A stretch of DNA of 29,077 nucleotides from Protostelium mycophagum (lineage: Eukaryota > Evosea > Variosea > Protosteliida > Protosteliaceae). A model generated the notes under the pieces. It was given only the letters and a program-made list of their open reading frames with translations. It did no database searches and was not told the DNA's origin. Made by a program: the position numbers and the translations under genes. The number at the start of each line of letters is the position of its first letter. The first letter of the stretch is position 1. The stretch spans positions 1 to 29,077 of the forward strand of contig KV921050.1 in assembly GCA_002081555.1 (NCBI GenBank), read 5' to 3'. Shown in pieces: positions 8,397 through 18,161 of this stretch.

Positions 8397-11258
8397 ATGA
8401 GCCTCTACCTGTGGTCTGTTGGAGCCATCTCTATTCCTATCTCTATAATCGTTTATAAGATCGCTAATTTCATCGCGAAGGACGCTTATGAAGGGTTTGT
8501 GGCTGCCATTTTCTCTTGTTTGAATGATTTTAGCATTGACCCCGCGATCCCACCTGCTGCCAAGTTTGATAATTTCGCTGGGGCTGTTCCCTACCTTCCT
8601 GTAGAGTTTCCTTCCAGTATATTCTTCAGATGGAACTCTTTACTGCCCATTTGCAAGCTGCACTTCTTCAAGATGCCAATGGGTATGTATCCTATGTTCA
8701 CATCTTGGGTCAGATGACTCCGTGTATATGCGACCTAAAACCCAAAACCTCTTTTAATCTTCTTCAGTCGCAGTGAGCGACCACGAAATGGCCAAAGAAT
8801 GCTTCACGAGCGGTTCGTGGGATGAGAAGCATACCACTTACCATCTCATCTCTGAATTCATCGGTAAGTCTTCTCTTGATCAACACAAACACAACACAAA
8901 CTGTGAACGCTGCAACGGTGTACAAATATCCCCATGAAAAGAAGTGGTCTCTGCAATGATGACCGACTGTAGAGGCAACAACAAAATATTATTGACATTT
9001 TATTTGTTGTTTTTTCATACTGCGCACATCAGCGAAATAAAAACTCCGAAATACAACGTTGTAGATCACCGAGACTTTTCAGGGAAAAACTCCATCTTGA
9101 CCACATGGGGAGATTCATGGAGAAGAAACCACAAGTTGGTCTCTCAAACATTTCATGTTCCACACATGGAAAAGAACTTTCTTCCAAAAATTCTAGACAT
9201 CGCTGATGCTAACGCGAAGGAGGTGATTTGAATGTCGAAATCAGGGTTTAGGGTTTAGATTTGATTCATTGACGTGCCAGAATAGTTTTAAAAATGTGAA
9301 ATAAACATTTATTGAGATTAAAATATTACAGATCATTGATCGTTTCGTGATCAACAACAAGGACCATCCCAGAGGATACATGACGTCATTCAGTATCGAT
9401 GAGGTGACTTGTCAATGTCATTTTTGACATATCGATGTCACCATGAATCGATCATGCACGATGATGAGTGGGCGAGTACAATGCGACAGATTCTGTTGCT
9501 CTTTGTACCATAGTCATAATGCATGATCGGTCATCTGATCTTCATAATGACATTTGTGCAGCACACCGTCAAAGTGGCCCTTGAGATCATAACCAGCACA
9601 GTGCTCGGAGTGGAGGACTTCAACGCTGATAATATCAGTGAGTGACGTCATCACATGAAACAGTGATCATGTCGATCTGCAGCCATGCTGCAGAAGAGAC
9701 TTGTTGCTCTTCACTGTTCACGTGTTTCGTCCAAAAATACACAAAAATAATCTATTCATAACAAATTATAATTTTATTTCCTTCAACAAACAAAAAAATC
9801 TTACATTGAGATTCATCAGAGAGGATCATGCACTACATGGAGGCAGGCGCTTACGAGACCCAAAAGAGGTTCTATAATCCGTTCAGATCCTTCAATCCTT
9901 ACTTGTATTTCAAGCACAAGAACAACGTGTCCAAGCTGAGAGAGGAGATCCGTGCTATTATCAAGGATCGAAAGGCACATATAAGTATGTCTTACTGATG
10001 TGTTTGTCTTGAATTTTTTTACAACGTGGTGATCTACTTAGAATCTTCATTTCCATGTATTAAATAAATTTCCTAGTAACAATAACAAAAATTTTTTTTT
10101 TAATATTAAAAAAATTTTTGCCCAAAAATATTTTCACAAATTCGAAATTTGTTTTGAAAATTGCAAAAAGAATTCATTCGCTCATTGGATTCAACGATTG
10201 ACACTCATAGGAAGCGAAGATGTGGGAGGTCGTGATTTTATAGAGTCTATGCTTCGAGCTAAAGACGACGAGACTGGTGACTCCTTGTCGGAAGAGGACA
10301 TCATCGATCAGTGCATCACTTTCTTTTTCGCAGGTGCGTGTTCTAAAAGACTGAGATCTCGTGAGATTTTATTTTTAGCTCATGTGAGAAGGTCATGACA
10401 CGTCAGCACACACCATGTCTTGGGTATTTTACTTGGTGTCTCAAAACCCCGAAGTCGAGAGAAAGGTTATTTTTAGATCATGCAGTCTTCTGTTGTCTCA
10501 TGCGATGATGACGTCATGATGACGTGTAGACTTGTCTCTTCATGACATCACGACAGTTGTTGGAGGAAATCGATGCTGTGGGTACCGACAGGTTCACCGC
10601 CAGTCAATTGAACAACATGAGATATCTCAGCATGGTCATAAAAGAGACTTTACGTATGTACCCCCCCGGACGTAAGTTGAAATTTCGAAGAAATTTCACT
10701 GAAATCCTCAGCGGCCTTGTCGAGAAATACAAACAGAGAGGGGACCATCGGTGGCCATAAGATAGACAAAGGTGTAGGCGTGTCAGTGAATATACTGACC
10801 ATGCATTATGACCCGAAACACTTCCCCGACCCCACCCGTTTTGACCCCGAAAGGTGAAAGATTTTTCATAACGCAAAGCTCATCTTCTGCAAAAAAGCGT
10901 CGTCTACATCGTTGTAGACGTGACTGAATGAGCTAGATTCAATGAGGAAAATGCCAAGAATATTCCTTCGTTCCAGTATATGCCCTTCGCAAAGGGAGAG
11001 CGCAGTTGCATCGGACAAAAGTTCGCCCTTTTGGAGGTAAAATTTGACTTTTCATCACCTCAGAATAAATATTCTTCAATTAAAAATTGTACCAAAATAT
11101 TGTGTACTGACATGTCGTTGTAGATGAAAGCTGTAATCGCGACATTTTACAGGAAGTTGACCTTCAGGGCAGACCCTTGGTCATCTTTGAGAATCGACGC
11201 TGTCCTGACTCTGCAGCCCACAAACATGAAGCTGATCGCTCATCAGAGACAAGCATAA
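8397..11258 (+). CDS. Cytochrome P450 monooxygenase, 502 aa
   Basis: A microsomal-type P450, a haem-thiolate monooxygenase; substrate unknown. Exons: 8397-8682, 8768-8863, 9083-9222, 9332-9403, 9562-9637, 9820-9984, 10211-10333, 10407-10465, 10557-10671, 10712-10853, 10937-11036, 11124-11258. All are GT-AG, phases agree, total 503 codons with stop. The N-terminus (MSLYLWSVGAISIPISIIVY) is a hydrophobic membrane anchor, so the enzyme should sit on the ER. Further motifs: helix C WGDSWRRNHK; I-helix FFFAGAHTMSW; K-helix ETLR in KETLRMYPPG; PERF-like DPTRFDPERF; haem loop PFAKGERSCIG with the cysteine ligand. The I-helix lacks the usual acidic residue before Thr (AGAHT rather than AGxD/ET). ATG 8397 is chosen because the nearby ATG at 8351 hits a stop after eight codons. 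I cannot assign a CYP family. Confidence 0.95.
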
Positions 11259-11373
11259 ATAAAGATATGGATTCGTTCTGCAACTTACAATTGTTTTGTT
11301 TCTGCATTTTAGAACAGCTTTCGATCAATATATCGTCTCATCAAGGTTCAATACGTGCATAGTAGACGGCAAC

Positions 11374-11728
11374 ATGAAACTCATGTAGGTTCTCACTGTC
11401 TACAACGCATCGAATTGTAGATGGATCGTCTCTTGTTGTAGCACTAAGATACACAATTTTTTGTATGATGTGGAGATATGGCTCAGGGTTAGACCACCTC
11501 GCTACAAGCCCGGGGAAGCCGTCTGAAAGTCCCCAAATTGCTGAAATCGAATATGTACAGCCGGTCCTTCTTTGAGAAGATCTGCTGCACTCCCGACTCC
11601 TCCCTGGTCTACATCTACAACCACACCCATAGGTTCCTTCTCTTTTTGTCTGCATGTTCTCTCCAATTTTGGAGAGTGAATCTCTTAGGTCTTTCCCACC
11701 CCCCCAGCAGTCCACCCTTTTTGGGGTA
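11374..11728 (+). CDS. Possible small gene, structure unresolved
   Basis: Weak candidate in the 650 bp between P450 and the WD40 gene. A stretch around 11519-11637 reads like protein (SRSFFEKICCTPDSS, then LVYIYNHTH) and can be followed by a spliced final exon ending at a TAG at 11726-11728. Two alternative first exons give an in-frame start: ATG 11374 followed by GTAGGT, or ATG 11421. I do not recognise the product. It may instead be 5' untranslated or alternative exons of the WD40 gene. A 210-codon open frame on the opposite strand spans the same region and I rejected it. Confidence 0.2.
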
Positions 11729-11905
11729 GTCCTGGTTTGATCTCTATAATTGATATGAATTTCAAAAGATCTGTTACCTCTCAGTGTACACCATTTTTTT
11801 TCTTGTTCATGGACATGAAAAGATATCATCGTGTTGGGTTCTGAACCTGCCGCGTTGTAGTGTTTCATCGATCCTTGTGAATCGCAGTTGTCATTTTCTT
11901 GGCAC

Positions 11906-14355
11906 ATGGACACCAACATCTCATCACAGACCACAACCGCCAATGCCAGTATCACTTCTGCGCAGAGTCTCAATGTTTGTGAGTATTAAGTGGTGATGAA
12001 TGATTTGTTCGAGCTCTGATCAAACAAGTGGATCAACGAGCTACTTTAAACAAGATCAGTGGTCAACCAGATAGTTATTACAGAAATCAGGCGGAGAAAT
12101 TAGATAAAGAGAATAAACAATTGAAAGGTGAGCGTGACGTATCCTCTAAATCACTATGTATGTGACATTTTATAGCACGTTTAGATACGATAGAGAGAGA
12201 AAATAGAGATCTGAAGAAGTCTTTATATGATCTCAGTTTCCGCTATGATCATCTCAGTAATCAAATGCCAAAGCCACCAAGGCCATTCAATATCGACCAT
12301 GTAGTAACAGAAAGCGACAGTACCACAACTAGTAAGCCATCAACAAACATAACAACATGAAGCAAAAGACTATTCCAAAATGATCAAAACATCACGGTAA
12401 AAATATTGAGTAGAATGCAGCTCCAAAAGCAGGAGCTGTGCCACCGTTTGTCTCCAGCGCGCCTGGGGCCAACACGTCATCGAGGAGTTTACTGAGGAAG
12501 CCTGTATCTGACCCGAGACATCTCTACTGCAAACAGACGCTCAAAGGTGAGATATCTCATTCTTGAAATTTCTCTGTCAAGAATAATAATCAATTGAGAA
12601 GAAAATTATTTATAAATTATATTAAAAAACACAGGACATAATGGCGCAGTCTATTCTGTTCTATTTTCACCGTGCGGAAAGTTTATAGCCTCTGGATCGT
12701 TTGACAAATCTGTCAGAGTTTGGGACTCTGCAACCGGACAGCAGATGGCATCGATGCAAGAACACCAGGTCATTTTTCAAATCTCTTGATTTTTTGTCAA
12801 ATATACAATTTGTTTGAAATTTTTGAAGTAATTTTCTGCAAAAAAAATAAATAAAAAAATAATATACGATGATATGCTCTTTATTTATATAAAATATATT
12901 TTTAAAGAGCCATAGCTTTTTTGTCAACAAGACATTTGTAGATGCGATGTATATCTGACGTTTTTGACAGTTAAGCGTGTCAGACGTGTCATGGAGCCAC
13001 GATTCCCAACAGATCCTCAGTGGGTCACTGGACCACAGCGCCAAAGTTTGGGACGCTGAGACATCCAAATTGTTGTCATCACATGATATCGCGGGATTTA
13101 CACAGACAGTCGAATTCGACTCAAAAGGTTTTATTTTTAATATTTTTCATTAAAAATATAAATTCGGTATTTCAAAATCTTTTATTTTTTTCAAAAAAAT
13201 TTATCAGTTGGTATTTCGATTTAATATTTCTCAGATAGTAATTTATTCTTTGCGGGATGCACCCACAGAAGGATCTACTCATTTGACAGAAGACAAGCGG
13301 AGAATAGTAGTTTTATTGAAAATGATTCGATGATTAACAGTTTGTAAGTCTTGTTTAAAATAAATCTCAAAAAATCAATTTTTTTAATTTTCGCCGATTT
13401 AAAAAATAAAATAAAATTTAAATCCACGAGAATAAAATATTCGAAATACTAATAATAAAATCCAAGGTACATACACAGAGATGGATTCTATATCATATCT
13501 GGTGATTCCCACGGATGCATAAAGACGTGGGACAAGCGTAAAGGTGCCGTCGTCTCGGTGACTAGCGTGTCTTCGGAGGGTAAACACGTCCCAATCTCTT
13601 CTGTCCACGTGACCAAAGGTGAATTTTTATTTACAATCCAAAAAAAAATAAATATTTAAAATCAAAATTTAAAACAGAAAATATTTTTACAATTGTTCAG
13701 CGGCCCGAACAGACGAAGAGGGAAGATATCTCGGCGTAAACTGCTACGACAACATACTCCGCGTATACGACAGAGGCGCGTCATCAAGTGTCATCGCAAA
13801 TCCGCTCTCTACAACTCGGCTGGAATTATTGCATTCCATGTCTGGGCATAAGAACAAAAATTGGCCCATCACCAGCTCCTTCTTTGTGGGTAAAAACCGT
13901 GAGTGTTTATTATCTTATTTGAATATCTCTGATTACTCTTCAGGCCAGTTGTTTGGACACCACAACAGGTCGGATTCTGACAGTGATCATGACAATGAAG
14001 AGTGAGTTTTCTGGGTTAGTCAGACTGTGTCATCACTTTTCATAACAACCTCTACACTGCGGCAGAGCCGCGGACTAACACGCAGTAAGACTGACCTATA
14101 ACAGAGAGAAGACAGTGGACGAGTCTTTCCTCTTAGCCACAGGAAGCGCAGACAACCAAGTGAGAACCCTCTTCTGTCATTGACTCATGAAGACAGGTGT
14201 ATGTCTACAATGTGACAGGACACAAAGAATCACACAACTTGCTGCAGAAGTTGGAAGGACATACGGACCGAGTCTATGCTGTCAACTTCCATCCGTTCGA
14301 CCCAATCTTGGCATCTGCATCTGCGGATTCCACAATCAGACTGTGGTCCAATTAA
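11906..14355 (+). CDS. Coiled-coil WD40-repeat protein, 496 aa
   Basis: Exons: 11906-11978, 12014-12127, 12176-12331, 12421-12546, 12635-12768, 12971-13127, 13235-13343, 13467-13618, 13701-13898, 13944-14001, 14105-14159, 14197-14355; phases all agree. Residues of about 25-95 form a charged heptad-rich coiled coil (NKQLKARLDTIERENRDLKK). A Ser/Pro-rich linker follows, then a WD40 beta-propeller from residue 157. Repeats are visible at GHNGAVYSVLFS...VRVWD, SVSDVSWSHD...AKVWD, IISGDSHGCIKTWDK and GHTDRVYAVNFH...TIRLW. The last two blades, with GHKNKNWPI and GSADNQVYVYN, recall WDR5. The N-terminal coiled coil is unlike WDR5, so this is probably another scaffold protein. An acidic insert (SDSDSDHDNEEE) sits between late blades. 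The first intron is only 35 nt. No more specific name is supported. Confidence 0.9.
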
Positions 14356-14442
14356 ACGATTGATCAAATATCTTTATCGCTACAGAACATTCTTCACCAC
14401 CTCTACATGTTCTCTTCATGATGCTTGCATGCTGGAAAAAAA

Positions 14443-14542
14443 NNNNNNNNNNNNNNNNNNNNNNNNNNNNNNNNNNNNNNNNNNNNNNNNNNNNNNNNNN
14501 NNNNNNNNNNNNNNNNNNNNNNNNNNNNNNNNNNNNNNNNNN
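14443..14542. other. Assembly gap (100 N), probably artefactual
   Basis: Exactly 100 N, the conventional length for a gap of unknown size. The 33 bases immediately left (14410-14442) are repeated exactly at the right edge (14543-14575). This is what results when two contigs ending in the same sequence are scaffolded without being merged, so little or no real sequence may be missing. The gap lies between the WD40 stop and the LSM6 start and breaks no recognised gene. Confidence 0.85.
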
Positions 14543-14656
14543 TTCTCTTCATGATGCTTGCATGCTGGAAAAAAAACAATTTATTTTAATTCATTAAATT
14601 ATTTGCCCACTACAACTGCTGCATCGATTCATCTGATATCAAATCAGCAAATCAGG

Positions 14657-15030
14657 ATGACAACCAACGTCGGCAACAAGACTCCCTCCGACTTTTTAAA
14701 GCTCGTGTTAGGCAGACCTGTGATCGTGAAACTCAATTCTGGAGTCGTATACAAAGGTTCATTCTTTCGTGATGATTCTTCTGATCAGGACAGGAATCCT
14801 TGCTCGTTTAGACGGTTACATGAATATCGCTATGGAACAAACAGAAGAATATGTAAATGACCAGCTGATCCACAAGTATGGAGATGCTTTCATCAGAGGC
14901 AACAATGGTATGATATGATTTTGTCATCAGAATCCGGAAATGATTTTATATAGTTTTATACATCAGCACGCAGACATCAAAGAAAAAGAAGGTGAATACT
15001 TCACTGAATCTTATATTTTTTAACATCTAA
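14657..15030 (+). CDS. LSM6: U6 snRNA-associated Sm-like protein LSm6
   Basis: LSm6, a subunit of the LSm1-7 (cytoplasmic mRNA decapping) and LSm2-8 (U6 snRNP) rings. Three exons: 14657-14756, 14794-14907, 14954-15030; 96 codons plus TAA. Sm1 motif: KTPSDFLKLVLGRPVIVKLNSG (shown in part: FLKLVLGRPVIVKLNSG). The DGYMNIAMEQTEEYV block with the RNA-contacting Asp-x-x-Met-Asn pattern is intact. Sm2 motif: DAFIRGNNVLYIST, split by the second intron. Length matches the family apart from a short lysine-rich, probably variable tail. The introns are only 37 and 46 nt. Start ATG 14657 gives the family-typical short N-terminus before TPSDFL. A splice donor-like GTGAAT after KKKK could give an alternative end. 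Confidence 0.97.
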
Positions 15031-15426
15031 CAGTGACATCTATAACATTAGTGTTGGGACAGTATCGTTTAAATAGATTTCACAAAAAGATTGTTTTAAA
15101 TCGGTATTTCATTTTCAATTGATTTGGTGACCAGAAGAGAGAAAATCAGAACAAGTTTCGATGTCATTCGTTTCTACCTTTCTGAATTTCATGAGCTAAA
15201 AGGTGGAGGACTCCCCTCCACCTTCTCATTCAGTCAGATAAACATTAAAGAAAACTTGATCTGCCGAATGTCATGTACTATGTTTGCCACGATTACTGCA
15301 CCGAAGAAGATCAAGATGAGATAAAACAAATTTAGTGATATTTTCCACACCTTTTTGTGTCTCTTTAAGAGTCTAGACACCTGAATGGAATCTCAAGCGG
15401 TAATATTTTTGGCATGAGCACAAAAG
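15031..15426. other. LSM6 3' flank and unresolved 5' end of the next gene
   Basis: About 400 bp without a secure gene. The 15124-15324 part is an open frame with no recognisable domain. The 3' half (15360-15426) should contain the first coding exon of the coiled-coil gene that becomes readable at 15427. The join TPEWNLKR to LAREADDTK across a 22-27-nt intron is possible, but I found no matching in-frame start. Confidence 0.5.
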
Positions 15427-17597
15427 ATTGGCCCGAGAAGCTGATGACACAAAAATAGTAGAACACAATGTGAGAGCTGCAGACGATGAACCGAGTGCTT
15501 AATGATCCGCAGGTTCTTTGGGCAAGATCAAGACAGGTATCTCGCACAAAAGCAGAAGCTTGCCCAAGACAGACATCTCGAGTATCAGAGGTAAAAATGA
15601 GCCTGATTGTAACAGATCTCAGCGTCTCATCTTCTTTCGAGGTTATTGGCAGAAAAATCCAATTCACCAGCTCAAAGTCGAGCAGTGCTCGATTACAGTG
15701 AACAGCCTCGTGATTATCTACCAAATGAAGTGAATCTGTCGCCACGACAGAGCATGGCTCCCATGTATGAGGATCCTGAGACGATCAAGAGAAATATTTA
15801 TAGAATGGAACTGGACAGACAGAGGAAAGAGGTTGCGGATCGAAAGGCAGCCGAAGAGGCACGACGAAAAGCAGACGAAGTGGGTTTGGATTGGCAAAGA
15901 CATCACCTGACATCAAAAGATGAGGGAAGAGAATGAATTTAAAGCGGGGAATGCGGTCATCCCTCAAGCCATTCCACTTCAACAACAGTATAGAGGTCGA
16001 ATAGCACCACAACCAACAAAAGAAGAAATCGCAGTGAGTAATGGAGATGGGTGACAACGACATTTCACCGTTCATTCTGTCGCTGCGAACTGATTATATT
16101 TATCGAATGTCTTTGGTTTTTCTTTTAATTAAGTAATGCAAAACCGTTACCAGCACCCAGATGATGATCATGACTTTTTCCAGGCAGAAAATCGACGGCA
16201 CGCCGCAGAGGCCGCAGAACGCAAGAGAAGACAAAAAGAGGATGAAGCAAAAATGGATCGAGAAGCTGAGGACAGACACAAGCGGGAGCTCGAAGAGCAG
16301 AGGGCACGGCCTGTGTCTAAATCCGGAAAGAGGTCGGCTGTTGCTGGTGCCGGACCGGTGGAAGATGAGCCTGAACCTGTCTCCGTGGTACCGACGCCAC
16401 CTGTACAACAGAAACCTCCAGATCCAACAACATTGGAAGATTCAGTTACAAATTCACCTCTGAACGAGACGTCAGTAGAGGTACGACTTGGTGGAATTTG
16501 CTCTGTGATTGTGAAGATTCTATCTTAGCACAGATTACAAGTCTAAAACTTTTCATTTTTTTGGCTGAACTTACTTTTTACTGCATTTATTCTGCTTATG
16601 ACACAGCATCATCACTCTATGTACATACTGTCTACAACGACGTCATTAAACTTCCCAGAACGAATCTCCAGAAACACCTAGAAAAGGCAGAGAGAGGAGA
16701 AAAAGCGGTGAAGGACGCTACCGGGACAGCATAGAGTCCTCCAAAGATTTCTACTCTGAGAGAAGGTCTTCACCTTATCGTGAGAGATCATCGTACTTGT
16801 ACCAAGAATTGAAAGACACGAAGCAAGGTGATTTTTTATTGACAAAAAAGTGCATTAAAAATCGATTATTTGGGCTTACTTATTCACTGGAAAATTTTGC
16901 AGGGCAAAACTTTGTGTTATAAATTTCTAAAATCTACAGAGTTGACAGAAATGAAAGAGCAATTCCTGATGCAACGTTATAAAATGCAACTGAAAGAGAT
17001 GGTGGCACAGAATCAGATGCTCCAACAGCAAGTAATGGAGCGTCACGCCGCGGCGCTCGGGTATTCGCCCTATCAAATGACGTCACCACATCCACCAGCA
17101 TCTCCGGGGATGATGTCCGGAAGGATCAGGTCAAGAGCTCCGAGGAGTGCGGAGCCATCGCTGTCGGTGATCCCAACACACATGGTCAGTATGACTATCA
17201 TCAGTGTCTTCAAATGATTAGAAGTGTCATTTTCACTCACATCTAAAAGTCTCCAACAATATCCCGACCAGAAGAGACGGGGATGCTTGTCTGTGAGACC
17301 GCCTTCATCTTTCCCGATGGGACCAAACAGCCCATCTCCCGCACCAGAAGAAATCCCAGCGCCGACACCCGCAAGAGCACCTTCGACCACGAAACACCCC
17401 CGCGGCCCACCAACAGTGCCCCCAGCCGAGAGACACTGCAAAACCGGTACAAAAAGGTCATGGGTTTCAATTCGTATGAAGAACTAGCTGATGAGAGGTT
17501 GCGAAGGCTGGATCGTATAGAGCGCACCGCAGAGCCTGACACGCTGTCCTCTATGTTGAAGAATTTTTTGGACGAGGACGGGAAGGTGGGGGTTTGA
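15427..17597 (+). CDS. Coiled-coil protein, CSPP1-like (centrosome/cilium associated), 5' end open
   Basis: Readable exons: 15427-15494, 15527-15590, 15642-15879, 15920-16033, 16184-16480, 16659-16827, 16940-17184, 17250-17597, ending in TGA; phases agree throughout. The upstream start exon is not resolved. The protein, about 510 residues as read, is dominated by charged helices: RYLAQKQKLAQDRHLEYQR, IKRNIYRMELDRQRKEV, RRHAAEAAERKRRQKEDEAK and EMKEQFLMQRYKMQLKEM. These are separated by Ser/Pro/Arg-rich linkers. Short repeated Y-x-x-x-L/Q helices followed by basic coiled coils, and a late ETAFIFPDGTKQPIS block before a C-terminal LRRLDRIE helix, recall CSPP1-type centrosome and ciliary-tip proteins. 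That name is tentative; a generic coiled-coil cytoskeletal protein is the alternative. Several introns are under 45 nt. Confidence 0.65.
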
Positions 17598-17603
17598 GTC
17601 ATG

Positions 17604-18117
17604 TCATTCGTTTTTAGATTTGAAGAGCTTTTTGGTAATGTGATCATTGACATGATCAAGATGAGGACCATCAATAGTAAAGACGTGAACCGTAGCCTCG
17701 TCGCGGAGACTCGGTTCTTAGCTCCATCACGGTAGCACCACCTGGCTCCAGAGCGTTGTACATTTTGCAAAATAAAATACCTGCGGATGAAGTCTCCACT
17801 GCAATCTCCTTAGCAACGTGGAGAATGTTAAAGAACCTCCCACTCATGCGTCACTGTCAATGAGAGGTTGGCACGTCTATAAGATGCTCTGTGCCTCTTG
17901 AACGTGCGAGCCTCTTCAGGGTGATTCGGTCTCTTTGCGTTGAAATGGGCTTTTTAGTTGTAAATGTTTGGAGAGGGGGTGGTTTTATTTCCAAATAGAG
18001 ATGACCTCAGGTCACCTGAAAATAATTTTAGACAGAAGTTTGTTCTCCTGAACTTGATAAATTTGTCGCGACCACAACGGCAGTGGAAGCTACACTCTTT
18101 TGAAATACAGCTGACAT
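17604..18117 (-). CDS. Small hypothetical protein, 99 aa, four exons
   Basis: I do not recognise it. Exons by plus coordinates 18034-18117, 17875-17949, 17781-17808 and 17604-17716 join with GT-AG introns of 84, 66 and 64 nt and consistent phases from ATG to TGA. The N-terminus (MSAVFQKSVASTAVVVATN) is Ser/Ala/Val rich and could be a targeting peptide. The C-terminus carries TVHVFTIDGPHLDHV and ends in basic FKSKNE. It stops 7 bp from the stop of the coiled-coil gene (convergent). Its start lies 44 bp from that of the pseudokinase gene (divergent), so it is tightly packed. A competing frame for exon 17875-17949 exists, so the middle of the protein could be misread. Confidence 0.42.
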
Positions 18118-18161
18118 GACTCTGTTGAGAGCCTCTAGTGAACGATTCAACCTCGCACAGA

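Noticed and set aside
11341-11973. 210-codon minus-strand open frame between P450 and WD40 genes
   Set aside because: Mixed, low-similarity composition with no domain; the opposite strand contains the first exon of the WD40 gene and a protein-like stretch, so this is probably a chance frame.
14276-14554. Open frame running across the N gap
   Set aside because: It is only open because N bases cannot contain stops; it overlaps the last WD40 exon in another frame.
15124-15324. 66-codon frame between LSM6 and the coiled-coil gene
   Set aside because: No recognisable domain and no splice sites linking it convincingly to the next gene.
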